Under the pieces are notes generated by a model. That model did not search any database. It saw only the letters and a program-made list of their open reading frames with translations, and had not been told where the DNA came from. Shown here piece by piece: positions 19,666 to 30,664 of a stretch of DNA of 64,000 nucleotides. This DNA is from Blastobasis lacticolella (taxonomy: Eukaryota > Arthropoda > Insecta > Lepidoptera > Blastobasidae). The position numbers were made by a program, and so were the translations under genes. How positions within the stretch are numbered: the first letter of the stretch is position 1; every line of letters begins with the position of its first letter. The stretch is from the NCBI GenBank assembly GCA_905147135.1, contig LR990067.1, positions 2,480,001 to 2,544,000 of the forward strand, written 5' to 3'.

Positions 19666-20065
19666 TCGTTCAAGAAGTATATTAGAGGTTAGCCGTGTGG
19701 TGACCGGTAGAGTAGAATAGCACCAACCCCTTACACTCGTGGGTGTCGTACAAGGCGACTAACGTTTAGAGGCAAAATATCTAGTCTCCATAAACTGGAG
19801 AATGGGCAGCAGCGTTTTTCATTGTTATGTTTGCAACACTACGATCTCCAACCCGCCTGCCGAGCGTGGAGATTATGGCAATAACCTCCCCTTTTGCGGG
19901 AGAGGCCCTAAGTCCTGTAGTGGACTGTTATGGGCTGTGATGATGATTAGAGGTTTCCTTAGAGGCGGGCAACGCATTAGTAGCGCCCCTGGTGTTGCTG
20001 ATGTCACCACTTCCCATCAGGTGGCCCGCTTGCCTGCTTATCTGCCGTATTACAAAAAAAATATC
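19666..20065 (+). pseudogene. Non-LTR tail (family C), split by SINE-B
   Basis: 'GGATCGTTCAAGAAGTATATT' joins across the SINE to 'TTAGAGGTTTCCTTAGAGGC' and 'GGGCAACGCATTAGTAGCG', and ends 'GGTGGCCCGCTTGCCTGC...' with an A-rich tail. The same tail occurs in reverse at 47610-48090 and 50425-50610, where it encodes W-N-E-L-P and Y-D-M-G-S-F-K-R. Confidence 0.75.
19691..19945 (+). repeat. SINE-B with TSD ATTAGAGGTT
   Basis: A full 255-bp copy lies between ATTAGAGGTT at 19681-19690 and 19946-19955, inside a LINE tail. Confidence 0.91.
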
Positions 20066-20325
20066 CTATATATTCTCCCAACCAGCCCACCTTAAGTCGA
20101 ATCGCGTTTCGTCAACAAGCAATTCGTTAAATTCTGTAATTCTGCTGTGGAATGTGTTTTATTTTGGCATTTACACTTGTTAACGGTGCATTCCTGTTTG
20201 CACATTTCGGCCATCGATGGTTCGTAGATTTTTGCTGGGTTTGCGTGGACTGTGGTCGGTTGTCGCGTTTTGGGGTTCTAATGTTGGTGTATAATAATTG
20301 TAATTATCAAAAAAATAGTAAGAGT

Positions 20326-20680
20326 AGTGTCGTCGGTGTCCGAGTAGTTAAGATATCCGACTCGTAAGCGAGAGGTACCGGGTTCGAACCCCAGAGCGCC
20401 CCCATATACCAATGACTCTTTTCTGAGTTATATACATTAGTTGAACACTAACCGATGCTCTTACGGTGAGGTAAACTTCGTGATGAAACCTGCACATTCA
20501 GGCGACTGAATGTCTAATCATGATCCAATGTGGTCAGATTCGCCATATAACAAAGTCACAGAGGTCAGATGGTAATCGCTCTACTGTCATAATCTGATCT
20601 ACCAAATCCTGGTTCATGGTCAAAGCGGTCTCCGGGCCCCCACGCGCGAGAGCGCAACCAGGACATTAACGCCGAGCCGA
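20326..20680 (+). repeat. SINE-A, full length but diverged
   Basis: A tRNA-like head ('GTGTCCGAGTAGTTAAGATA', 'GGGTTCGAACCCC'), the body, and 'ACATTAACGCCGAGCCGA' at the end. The (GAT)n tail is lost. Confidence 0.82.
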
Positions 20681-20689
20681 CCACTGTCA

Positions 20690-21605
20690 CGGAGTTGAGA
20701 GACGTGTGCAGAGCAGACGGACACCACCCAACACGTCGTCTACGTCAATCCTCCCGGTGATTATATCAATTATTTTCGGCGCACCAACACATCTGGAACA
20801 GGCACAAGCATTGTCTGGAGATCCGCGCCCGGCTCGCTCAATAAACATTATCTTTACGAGCCCAATAAAATGTGCAGACTTCAGACGCATTCCGCGTTTA
20901 GTTTCGCGAGCGAGTTGGTCGTAAAACATTTTGAACTCTAAAAATTCGATTCGTATGCGAATTAGTTGCCTGTCTCTTTCACAGTCGTGGTGAGGTGCGA
21001 GGAGTGTGAAAGAGATATGGAGAAAGAGAATCCAATTCGAGCGGTGCAAGAATAAGGCGCCTGTAAATGCGAATGGGATTCGCGCGGTGGCTCGGGAAAA
21101 GCAGACTAACTATTAGTATCTATCGATGTTTTTGGCAATATTGTGTCCAGTATACAATAAGCACCAACTGTGCCAGCAAGCGCCAGTGTAAATGAAAGGG
21201 CTCCTGTATCTTTGAGAGATAGATATTGGCCATCTACGTGTGCCAAAACTAAAGCCTGTTGATAAGCAGTTTCTCTGTATGACAGCAGAATGTAGCACAC
21301 TTATGTTTCTTCGCCGTGAGATGCCCAGCAGACTAAAGTGCTGTCGCGGAGCAGGTAGAAATTGTACATCTTCATTTCTGATCCTAACAGGTAGAAAAAC
21401 TCCCGAGTTTCATTTGACGAGTTAGGAAAATGTTACATTTAAAAAAGGTACCAGTTTGCGAAAATGACGATGGCGCCCAAAATGCTTCGTACGGAGAGCG
21501 ACTTGAGCTTTTTGAGCACCTGGATGTGGCCGTTCGGGGGAAGTGGACGTTTAATTTCGGATTGCTGGAAATGACTTCAGTTTAATTTAAGCTAAAGCTA
21601 TTTTT
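20690..21605. other. Unassigned, moderately CpG-rich
   Basis: Opposing open frames at 20687-21049 (minus, 120 residues) and 20706-20924 (plus, 72 residues) overlap and neither shows a recognisable domain. 20930-21080 has partly self-complementary 'TGTCTCTTTCACA' and 'TGTGAAAGAGATA' words, so it may be an old inverted-repeat element. Confidence 0.4.
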
Positions 21606-21611
21606 GTTATA

Positions 21612-21870
21612 TGCTCCAATGTGGCAAACAAGCTTACGGTCTGCTGCCTGATGGTACGAAATCACCGCAGCCGTTTACAATACCAGGGGCATTACCCACG
21701 TGTTGCCGACCCCTTAAAAACCTTTTCACTCCTTTCTTGAAGAACTCCATGTTGCCATGACTCCACACTGGGACTCTCCAGGTAGTCCATTCCACAACCT
21801 TAGTGTGCGTGGGAGAAAGTTCCTTTGGAATCTCACAGTTCGCGACCAATTTGGCTCCAAGGTGTGAGGA
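21612..21870 (-). pseudogene. Non-LTR tail (family N1), minus strand
   Basis: On the minus strand it encodes L-E-P-N-W-S-R-T-V-R-F then F-L-P-R-T-L-R-L-W-N and E-F-F-K, the C-terminus also seen at 40430-40690. A short deletion removes part of the F-P-G-E-Y-N segment. Confidence 0.75.
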
Positions 21871-21924
21871 TGAACTCCCATCATCATCATCATGATCAAC
21901 CAAACGGTCAATCCCAGCTTCTGC

Positions 21925-22085
21925 CACGGTCCGCTTTCCTACTTTTTCTTCTCCACTTTGCCCGAGCTTCGGGATCCTCCCAAGCCGTTGGCTTTCGCGT
22001 CCGACTTGGCGATTTAATTATAATATCATGTCCATGACAATCCATCGCTTTTTAGACTTCTTGCGGGACCTTTTTCCTGATAGAT
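21925..22085 (-). pseudogene. RTE-like non-LTR tail, decayed
   Basis: 'GGTCCGCTTTCCTACTTTTT' and 'CAATCCATCGCTTTTTAGAC' align with 5400-5505, with an extra 40-50 bases between them. It is too decayed to translate. Confidence 0.6.
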
Positions 22086-22264
22086 TATTGCTCATAGTTA
22101 CAAAACATAATACAGCAGAAATTTGTTGAAATCAGTGATACAGTTGAGCAAAGGCGGCAAACAACCTTCACAGAAATTTAGAAGAGAAATCGAACAGCAG
22201 GTAGAGTTACACAAGTGATACAGGCAGGTTTAGCCACCAAATGTTTGCTGATGCGTAATTCCCA

Positions 22265-22515
22265 AAAAAAAGCGGAGCAAGCGGGAGCGCACCACCGCCG
22301 CGTTCATTCACAGATGGCGAGTGACGCGCACGCGCGCGCGGCCTTGCGCGTTTTAGCTTCCTGTGACGTCACGCTCTCTCCGCCGCGCGCGGTGCTTTTG
22401 GCGGGAAACGGTCGAGAGCGTGATTTTGTTGTCGAGTGTGTGGGAAAAGTGGAGGGAACACGGAGTATGGATATTGAAGGAATGAGAGGGTTTGGTACCT
22501 GTATGTAAGGACCGA
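22265..22515 (+). promoter_or_regulatory. CpG-rich promoter-like patch (speculative)
   Basis: The block is dense in CG dinucleotides, unlike its AT-rich surroundings. It includes CTTCCTG directly followed by TGACGTCA (an ETS-like and a CRE-like word near 22358-22373), and ends 60-130 bases later in an ATG with a short frame and 'GTAAGG'. No downstream exon could be found. Confidence 0.25.
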
Positions 22516-22609
22516 TTGAGACTGTATTTTGACTGGAGACAGAGAACGAAAGAAAATTTGATTCTCAAACGAGACTGATAATAAATAATAATAAAATAAA
22601 TAATAAATC

Positions 22610-22835
22610 GATGTGCTTGGACAATTCACACAGCGTCATCTAGCCCCGAAATTAGCGAAGGTTGTGTTATGTGTGCCAGAAAACTGGAAAAGTACTTATA
22701 TTTTTTTAAATACGTATGACACCCAGACCCGTAACAGAAATTAAAATTCATCATTTCAATTTCTGCCCGGCCGGGAATCGAAACCGGGACCTCTGCGTGG
22801 CATACCGGCTGTTAACCAACTGAACCAGGTCGTCA
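22610..22835 (-). repeat. SINE-C, minus strand
   Basis: 'GTGCTTGGACAATTCACACAG' to 'GGGAATCGAAACCGGGACC' and 'CTGAACCAGGTCGTC' is the whole family in reverse. The B-box-like part is slightly altered. Confidence 0.8.
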
Positions 22836-22885
22836 GAATGGAAACATTCTCTTGAGAAAAATATTGAAATCTTGATATAGAATAT

Positions 22886-23564
22886 TTGGCACCAGCATTC
22901 ATAGACGTACATGAGACTTTGTGTGACCTAAACACAACTTTCAAAAGTAAATCATCAAATTTGTATATTCTTACTGCTAAGTGTGACATGTTCAAGAAAC
23001 TCACGATACCGAGAGTCGGCCCGATCGGTCATCAAGACTTGTTAGCGAGTAAGGAAAACTTTTCGTTGTTAAGTATGTTCGCACACGAGTGGCATAAGAG
23101 AAGGCGTCAACTAGAACTGGAAGACCAATAGTCAGCTAGACCGGATGCAACGAGTTGGTAGGAAACCGAAGTCGTCCGTAAACTGTGGCGTACACGCCCC
23201 ATTAGGGGAGCAGTGACATCGAAGGGACAAGGATAAAGAGAAGTTGTAGGGAGTGAAGAAAGTACGCGTCTTGAAAGAGCCTCCATCAAGTAGGGCGCGC
23301 ACGGGGTTTGCTAAGTGTGACATTTCGGGTGTTGTGGGGTCTGGGCCTACTCCAACAGAGATTCTCAGGTCTCGGCAGGAGTCTCTGCCGATTTTAGTCG
23401 AAACCAAGACCGGTCGATCCTTATCTATATCACCTGTACGAAAAAAAGAATTACGGAGAATTTGGTATTCGGTAACTCCCACGGCTCAGCGGCGACTGTC
23501 CCGATTTTGGGAAGTCGATATCAAAATGTTTCATGCTTCTATTGGCGGGTTCCAAGGCTTCTAA
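22886..23564 (+). other. Two short open frames of unknown origin
   Basis: Frames at 22886-23131 (81 residues, with M-F-K-K-L-T-I-P-R then H-E-W-H-K-R-R-R) and 23253-23564 (103 residues, with V-K-K-E/R-K-K-E-L-R-R-I-W-Y-type basic text) sit close together on the plus strand. They could be pieces of a retroelement ORF or of a decayed host gene. I recognise neither, and there are no clear splice sites joining them. Confidence 0.3.
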
Positions 23565-23571
23565 GGCGTGT

Positions 23572-23800
23572 GTGTGTGGTGCCGCCACCTCAAAGAATAG
23601 CACCACCCCATCTCTTCCCGTGGGTGTCGTAAAAGGCGACTAAGGGACAAATCCGAAAGATGGGCAGCAGCATCTTTCTGGGTAGATTTACATCAACTGC
23701 ACTGCGATCTCCAACCCGCCTGCCAAGCGTGGAGATTATGGCAATGACCTCCCCTTTCGTGGGAGAGGCCCGAAGTCCTGCAGTGGATTGTTGATTTTGC
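23572..23800 (+). repeat. SINE-B, diverged
   Basis: 'CGTGGGTGTCGTAAAAGGCGA', 'GCGATCTCCAACCCGCCTGCC' and 'GTCCTGCAGTGGATTGTTGAT' identify the family. It has several indels. Confidence 0.8.
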
Positions 23801-25150
23801 TCGTGTTCTTTTACCTAAATCGGTAGACTAAGAGGCGAGGACTTTCTACCAGGATTGTGGTGGAAGAAGGTGGTATTGCAAATGTCCATAGGATACGGTA
23901 GCTGCTTACCCATACGCTTATTTGCCACCTCTGTGGTATATTAATCTAACCGACAGAAAACGTAGGATAACGACCAAGATTACATATACTCAAATATTTT
24001 CTAAATTACTTAACAGATTTTAATAAAACAAAACTAATAACCATCTCGATTAAACAAGCTTTCAAATACAGAACACCGTATCCAAACCGGTTCATCCGGT
24101 CGGGAGATACGATGCCTTAAAGAGACACCTATTTCACAAATTGTAGGATTTAGCCCTGATTTACTGCTTACCGTTGTTAGTAAACAACTGTTGTACTAAT
24201 TTATATCCATTCCAATACTCGCATCTTACATGTGCACATGTTAGATGTATGATTTTATTTTCTGAGATGAGTGGTTTTCACGGGTAAGTCCTTCTGGCTT
24301 TGGTTTATCATACTTTCCTGGAAGATGAGTATTTATAAGATGAGAGAAATATGTAGGTGGGACTACGATCTACTCATTATTTATTGCGTTTCGTTCTCGT
24401 GTTTTTTATTTCGACTAGAGTATTTCTTTTTGTTCTCTAGATAGATAGATCTCTCGTTATGTATTTACTTTATTTGTAAAAGAAATACTGTCTATTGGGG
24501 TACCACGAGTTCAGGTTACTTTGACAGATTGCGGATAAATGAGTACACTAAATTTATTTTACTGCGTATAAACTATATGGAGGAAATATAACTCGACGCT
24601 ATTGAGTATTTTATAACCAATAAGCCGCCTTCGATATTGTACACCATTTAAAATTTGTCGGTTTAAACTGTCTAACTTTGATGTCAACGTCTACTACGTC
24701 AAAAGAATACTACACAGTTCCGGTGTTCCTACATCTATATGCCTACTTGTCTCACAAATAAATGCCTTTGACTTGAAAACGCAGAACTAGCGCCACAATT
24801 GACAGGTCATCTCTGTCGCGGTCAAGGTATACTATATTGGAATTATCTAAACAGTACTAAAATCTATAAGTGTCCGGTCCAAAAATATTAATCTTAATTT
24901 AATTCAACCAAATTTCCAACTAAATATGGCACACGGTTGCCCAATATAATTTGAATCTTTCGCCACAGTCTTGATGAACTGTTTATTTGCGGCCTTCTCT
25001 TGCGAAATCCACGATTAACTTTGTTTTCCTGCTAGGACTGAGTTTGTGTTTTGGACTGATTTAAACTTTTAACTTTTATGCTTTACCTTGTTTATCTAAA
25101 AATAGCTTATATGCTCGTTTGCTTCCCTCTGGAGCTTTTTTATACTAAAA
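23801..25150. other. AT-rich, no gene
   Basis: 24010-24130 is a copy of the dispersed repeat at 5740-5905. The rest has no open frame of note and no recognised repeat; it may be unique intergenic DNA or very old repeat. Confidence 0.45.
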
Positions 25151-25375
25151 CTAGTGGACCCGGCGCAACCCTACCCCTACCCAACACCTACCCTAAAACT
25201 ACCCTCCACCTACTTTACTCATAGGTACCCTTTTTTCTTGCCTATAAACCGTCCTCTTGAATCATTGTAATCCTTGTTGAAACCGTACATATTAAAATTC
25301 CTTGCGTAGTTTAAAAGATCTAAGCGTACATAGATACATAGGAACAGGCGGCAGGAAGTGATTTTTTATACCTAT
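25151..25375 (-). mobile_element. Helitron-like 3' terminus, family H1
   Basis: CTAG at 25154-25151 on the minus strand after GGGTCCA. The hairpin is partly lost ('CCCGGCGCAACCC'). The interior is as in other H1 copies ('CCTTGCGTAGTTTAAAAGATC'). Confidence 0.6.
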
Positions 25376-25402
25376 TCTATTCTTTTTTTTTTTATACCGT
25401 GT

Positions 25403-25640
25403 TATAGAGGTGGGCAACGCATTGGCGATACTCTTGGTGTTGCTAATGTCTATAGGCAGTGGTGACCTCTTTCCATCAGGTGGCCCGCTTGCCTGTTTGC
25501 CTACTGTATGACATAAAAAAAAGCACTAAGGTGCCAAACAAGCTTTGGGCCACCTGATGGAAAGTGGTCACCACTGCCTATAGACATTAGCAACACCAAG
25601 AGTATCGCTAATGCGTTGCCCACCTCTATAAGCTTGCCTG
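25403..25640. repeat. Large inverted repeat made of two opposed LINE tails
   Basis: The plus-strand tail 25403-25520 (GAGGTGGGCAACGCATT through GTATGACATAAAAAAAA) faces a minus-strand copy at 25530-25637. About 90 bases of each arm pair almost perfectly, so the segment can form a hairpin with a loop of about 50 bases. Confidence 0.82.
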
Positions 25641-25654
25641 TTGGTAAGCAATCA

Positions 25655-25870
25655 CCGCAGCCTATGGCCGTTTGCTAAACTAACGCTATCACAAAGTTTG
25701 CCTAAATTTATCCCTATGAAAAAAAGGTCGTGTTATAGCCTTGTAATATTGTTAATATCAATCATTGCCTTGACCTTTCAAAAAACTGTATGTTGTCTAC
25801 AGTCAATTTTCATGGAAATCATTAGGGTGGTTTCCGAGGAACCAATTACGTATTTTGAATCCGTTGTGTA
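25655..25870 (+). repeat. Direct repeat flanking the CR1-like remnant, left copy
   Basis: Shares 'CCTTGACCTTTC', 'AAAAAACTGTATGTT', 'GGAAATCATTAGGGTGG' and 'GAGGAACCAATTACG' with 27567-27770, in the same orientation. It is diverged and too long to be a target duplication. Confidence 0.7.
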
Positions 25871-26194
25871 GTTTGTGGCACCAAAAGACAGATGGTGGCA
25901 AGCTACTTGTTTTTATACTCTGTGTATAGAAGTGTAAGTTACTGTCTATGTCTAAGTATAAAAAGCCGCTTGCTGTTTTCTCTATTCCTCGGATATGTAC
26001 CGACTTTATCTGTTATTAAATCTTCTATTATTAACAACTATACAACTTTTATACTAAACTTAAGAAACGAATCTAATAAACCGCTGCCACTAGGCAAGGC
26101 CCCCAAAATGCTGGCGGCATTGCCACGTTGAATGGCAATGCTCAGTTGTAATTTATGCAATAAGGTCATTCATTCTTACTTCCATACTCTGTTA

Positions 26195-27540
26195 GATTAT
26201 GGAACGTGCACTGAACAATAATCTTCTTGCGCATCTTGAAAGTAACGATCTCCTCAGCGATCACCAGTACGGATTCCGCCGTGGTCGGTCTACTGGGGAC
26301 CTTCTGGTGTATGCCACACAATTATGGAGTGAGGCCATTGAGAGACATGGCGAGGCCCTTGCTGTGTCTCTTGATATTTCTAAGGCCTTTGACAGGGTTT
26401 GGCATGCTTGCCTTCTAACCAAGCTTCCTTCATTTGGTATTCCTGTTGGCTTTTGCACCTAGATATCAGATTTTTTGAGTGAACGTTCAATCCGTGTAGT
26501 TATCAATGGCTACTCGTCTAATCTCCAGGCTATCGACGCGGGAGTTCCTCAGGGATCTGTACTGTCCGCGACTTTATTCCTGCTGCATATTAACAACCTG
26601 CTTGTACCAGGTACCTTTGGGTATGCAGATGACAGCACGGTAACCGATAGATATCTGTCAGAGGCAAAAGCCAACAGGGACGATATTCAGTCTTGTCGAG
26701 AGGCCATGGTTGATCGTTTGGACATAGCTCTCAAGGCAGTTTCTGATTGGGGCGTAGCCAATCTGGTGGCGTTTAACGTAACCAAAACTCAGGCGTGTTT
26801 GTTTTCCGCCAAAAGGAGTCCATTCCATCTTACTCCAACTTTTCGGGATGTTCCTGTGGAAATTACCGACAGCCTACAGCTTCTTGGTGTTGAGTTATCT
26901 TCAAATCTCAACTTCGGTCAGTACATCGAATCCAAGGCAAAGACTGCAGCAAAAAACCTTGGTATCCTCTCGAAGGTTAGGCGGTACTTCACTTCTAAGC
27001 AGTTGCTTCAGTTATATCAAGCACAAGTGCGGTCCTGCATGGAGTACTGCTGCCACCTCTGGGATGGATCAGCTAAATATCAACTGGCGGCTTTGGATTC
27101 GGTGGAAAAACGTGCAAAGAAGATAATTTGTGACCTGCGGTTGATTAAGGCTAGGATGCAAAGCCTCGAACATCGGCGTAAGGTTGCGCGTCTGTCGGTC
27201 TTCTACAGATTACATTTCGGAGAGTGTGCGAAGCAGCTGCACGACCTCATTCCGCCGGCCCCTTTCCGCCATCGGGAAACGCGATTCGGGCGAGCGCTTC
27301 ATCCTTATGTCGTGGATCTTCCAGCCATCCGCACGAACCGCTTTGGCTCGACCTTTATAATGCGTACGGCTAAGGAATGGAACGCTTTGCCTGCGAGTGT
27401 GTTCCCTGATCAATATAATCTAGATGCCTTTAAGGCTAGAGTGAATAGGCTGTTCCAAGACGGGCATGCTTCATCTTCGGCCGCATCGTCACTTACCAAC
27501 AGGTGAGATGGCGGTCAAATGCCTGCCTTGTCTGTTATAA
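26195..27540 (+). pseudogene. CR1/L2-like non-LTR reverse transcriptase remnant, one nonsense codon
   Basis: Two open stretches, 26199-26462 and 26475-27506, are in the same frame and are separated only by a TAG at 26460-26462, where related proteins usually carry Trp before I-S-D-F-L. RT blocks are visible: H-Q-Y-G-F-R-R-G-R-S-T, L-D-I-S-K-A-F-D-R-V-W-H, G-V-P-Q-G-S-V-L-S-A-T-L-F and the catalytic G-Y-A-D-D, followed by the thumb and a C-terminal tail ending before TGA at 27504-27506. It is 5'-truncated: the endonuclease and fingers are missing, and a stop lies just before 26199. The 3' UTR is only about 30 bases and ends in an A-run at 27540. Tails of the same family lie at 4630, 7414, 30720, 39297 and 51880. 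Apart from the stop the frame is intact over 430 codons, which suggests a fairly recent copy. Confidence 0.9.
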
Positions 27541-27566
27541 AAAAAAAAAAATTCATTTATGATTCT

Positions 27567-27770
27567 GTTCTATGGACGTTTGCAAAACTAGCGCTATCTC
27601 TCAGTTTTCCCAATTGTATCCCTATCAGAGCTGAGGCGTGACAGCGTGTTAGAGCCTTATAATTATGATAACGTCAATCAATGCCTTGACCTTTCGAAAA
27701 ACTGTATGTTATCTATCGTCAATTTTCGTGGAAATCATTAGGGTGGTTTACGAGGAACCAATTACGTGTT
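27567..27770 (+). repeat. Direct repeat flanking the CR1-like remnant, right copy
   Basis: Partner of 25655-25870, about 75 percent alike by eye, and beginning shortly after the LINE A-tail. Confidence 0.7.
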
Positions 27771-29295
27771 TTACGATATGAAATTGTATCACTAATATTG
27801 TAATTACGTGGCCGTGTTATCTTTAGATATTACACGTAATAAATCAGTAAAAGTGTTTGGATATTGAACATATTTACATAAAAAATAATTGGGCGGTGAA
27901 GAAATAGTAATGGTAATAGAATAAAAAGTTTTTAAATGTTTGTCTGTTTGTTTGTTTACGCTAATCTCCGGAATTACTGCACGGATTTGAATGAAACTTT
28001 TTTTGTTGTGTAGCTATTAAGCCTGGGCAACATATAGGGTATTATTGATTTTGGAAATAAGAACACCTGATGTAGAACCATAACGGACCAGTTAAACTTT
28101 AAGAAGTATGAAAATGGCGCCTAATGGATTTTGATAGGGTTTTCACAGTTTGGTAGTTTGGAGTCTAACTTAAAATGTAGGCCATGTTTCATCTAATTCG
28201 GCTAGAAAAAAAGCTAGTGATACTAGAAAAACAAAATTTTCTGTTTTTGATACCGTCAATGCCGTCACGGTGTGGTACTTGTTCCCTGTCCGAAATCCGG
28301 GCTACGATTATTCGAAACTTTTTGATCTCTGACGCCTTGGGCTTAAGTCCCATGTACTTTACTTATAGTTGAAAGAGCTTATGACCCCCCTGTAGACCGT
28401 AGGCTGGATCCCACTATGCCACTGCTGGACTTGATTACTTTCCTTTTTTACATAGCTAAAATTTGAAAAATTGCGAGCTCGCTGTGCTCGCTCATTTAAG
28501 TTATGTTTTATTAGCTGCTGCTTACATAGAGAAAAACTTAATTAATTGTACTTCTTTTTATTATTAATTTATTACAAATACGCGAGCTTCATAGATAGCC
28601 AGAATTATATAAATTTTGAGCTCACTGCGCTCGCTTATTGACGCTGATAATGGTAATACCGACATTGTCCTAATGCAATTGCATGTCATGTTGATTCACA
28701 GCATTGATGCCATAATTTGCCCAATTTCAGAATAGATACCTAAATTAAGTTTATTTTGGTTACTTAGGATTTTTATTTTAGTTCTTGGTGCGAACGGGAA
28801 TGCACCGGATTTGCAATCTGCATAAAAACTGTGACTACACGAATAAATTTATCTCTAAATTCAGTGCAGTTACCAACTTCAACTTTAAACGAATTCTAAG
28901 CTTCCGGAAGCTAACCACAAATCAAACACTCGCATTGTTTTGATGTTTTAATTATTAATGTCTCCCACGTAACTGTTATTGTGTCGTGGTTTGCTATGTG
29001 TAATAAATGTATTTTATTTATTTCTTTCTTTTTTCATTCCCAAGACATTCTTCGCGACTGAAACGACCCCTTTTGTCTCCGGTAACTCCGGTTTTCAGAA
29101 ATTCGCGGGCAAACTTATGATGGACTCCATTCCATCTACGATGCGTTGACCCAGTTTACCGGTCGGCTGCGTTCGGCATTGATCGGGCGTTTCCGCCTAT
29201 CGAGAGGAAAGGGCGACAGTAGGGAGATGATTCTTTGTGTTTACATGCTTTTCTTTTCTACACATTCGTCGGTTTTTCACAATTTTGGGTCTTAT
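27771..29295. other. No recognisable gene
   Basis: 27935-28090 ('GTTTACGCTAATCTCCGGAA' and 'CACGGATTTGAATGAAACTTT') is a common arthropod-type dispersed repeat word set. 28165-28200 resembles 57365-57395 in reverse ('ATGTTTCATCTAATTCGG'). The rest is AT-rich and unassigned. Confidence 0.45.
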
Positions 29296-29297
29296 GG

Positions 29298-29540
29298 TAC
29301 AATGTATAGAAGGTGGGGGGCTGTCGGGTGGCGATACCCCTGGAGTTGCTTATGTACTTATATAGGTAGCGGTGACCACTTTCCATCAGCTCCGCTTGCC
29401 TGTTTGCCTACTGTTATAACCCGCGTCACGAAAGAAGAGACTTGTCAAATGGCAGTGGAGGGGATTTCGCGCAGGTAATCGTATGCAGCGCAAGTCGAAC
29501 CACGTGACCCGCCAAGTCTCTTCTTATTTGACACTAGCTA
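29298..29540 (+). mobile_element. Family F element with attached LINE-tail piece (second copy of the pair)
   Basis: 29298-29415 matches 17535-17650 and 29416-29540 is family F, in the same order and orientation as at 17510-17790. Confidence 0.65.
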
Positions 29541-29619
29541 TACCGTATGACAATTTAAAAATGTCTGTTAAGAATCTTGATACAGGATGCTCCATTGTAT
29601 ATTGTGGACTATCTATACA

Positions 29620-30194
29620 TCGTATAAAATAAAGTCGCTTCCCGCCTTCTATCTATCTTCTATATTTACGCTTAGATCTTTTAAACTAAGAGCGTCGGTG
29701 GCCGAGCGGTTAGAGTATCCGACTCGTAAGCCAGAGGTCCCGGGTTCGAATCCCGCTCCGGCCATGTACCAACGACTGTTTTCTGAGTTATGTACATTAG
29801 TTGAATACTAACCGATGCTCTTACGGTGAGGGAAAACATTGTGATGAAACCTGCACATTCAAGCGACTGGATGTGTGATCCAATCTGGTCAGGTTCCCCT
29901 GGTAGCAGGGTCATGAAGGTCAGATGGCAGTCGCTCCAATGTAATTGCCTGACCTGCCAAATCCTGGATCATGGTCAAGGCGGACCCCGGAACCTCGTGA
30001 GCGAGAGCACAACCGGGACATTAACGCCAAGATGATGATTATTATTATTTTTAAATCTTTTAAACTACGCAACAGATTTTCATGCGGTTTTCAACAACAG
30101 ATAGAGTGATTCAAGCGGAAGGTTTCTAAGCAAAAAATAGGGTAAGCAGGGGTTATGTAGGTGTACGCAAACGAAATCGCGCTGGGTCCACTAG
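29620..30194 (+). mobile_element. Helitron-like H1 element, interrupted by SINE-A
   Basis: 'AAAGTCGCTTCCCGCC' opens the known part. 'TTTACGCTTAGATCTTTTAAA' is cut by the SINE and continues 'CTACGCAACAGATTTTCATG', ending with 'GCAAACGAAATCGCGC', 'TGGGTCCA', CTAG (30191-30194) and T. The left end is not resolved. Confidence 0.7.
29689..30054 (+). repeat. SINE-A, full length, 13-bp TSD
   Basis: TSD ATCTTTTAAACTA is at 29676-29688 and 30055-30067. The tRNA-like head (GTGGCCGAGCGGTTAGAGTA, then GGGTTCGAATCCC as a B-box-like word) resembles Ser/Leu-type tRNA. The body of about 280 bases is followed by GATGATGATTATTATT. It shows no coding frame. RNA polymerase III transcription is inferred from the head. 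Confidence 0.93.
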
Positions 30195-30371
30195 TCAATT
30201 ATAATAAAAAAAACAACTGCGCAGCCGCCAGCTCTTGTAAAAGTAACCCTAACGACCTAAATGAGGGGGGTAGCCATCTATTTATAGCAATGTGACCTTA
30301 TGCCTACCCTCTTACTAATAATATTTACCGTTAGGTGTCAAAATAGAAAGTCAATATTTTTTAGTACCTAG

Positions 30372-30628
30372 GGTTGCCGTGTGGTGTCCGGCAGAGTAGC
30401 ATAGCACCAACCCCTTACACTCATGGTGTCGTACAAGGCGACTAATGTTTTCGAGGCAAAAGATCAAAAGTCTCCGTAGTCTGGAAAATGGGCAGCAGCA
30501 TTTTCCATTGTTATATTTAAACACTGCGATCTCCAACTCGCCTGTCAAGCGTGGAGATTATGGCAATAACCTCCCTTTTCATGGGAGAGGCCCTAAGTCC
30601 TGCAGTGGACTGTTACGGGCTGTGATGA
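30372..30628 (+). repeat. SINE-B with TSD ACCTAGGG
   Basis: From 'TTGCCGTGTGGTGTCCGG' to 'GTGATGATG'. ACCTAGGG precedes (30367-30374 region) and follows it. Confidence 0.85.
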
Positions 30629-30664
30629 TGACCTAGGGAGGCACACGGTCTGATGGTCCGCCTG

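Noticed and set aside
20687..21049. A 120-residue minus-strand frame as a gene
   Set aside because: No domain, an opposing frame in the same place and partly self-complementary DNA; support is too weak.
25655..27770. Direct repeats around an RT as an LTR retrotransposon
   Set aside because: The RT is of non-LTR (CR1/L2-like) type, there is no integrase, protease or primer-binding site, and the repeats lack TG...CA ends.
29689..29770. tRNA-like sequences as functional tRNA genes
   Set aside because: Each is the head of a dispersed SINE with a long body behind it, mismatches in the stems and no terminator after the tRNA part.
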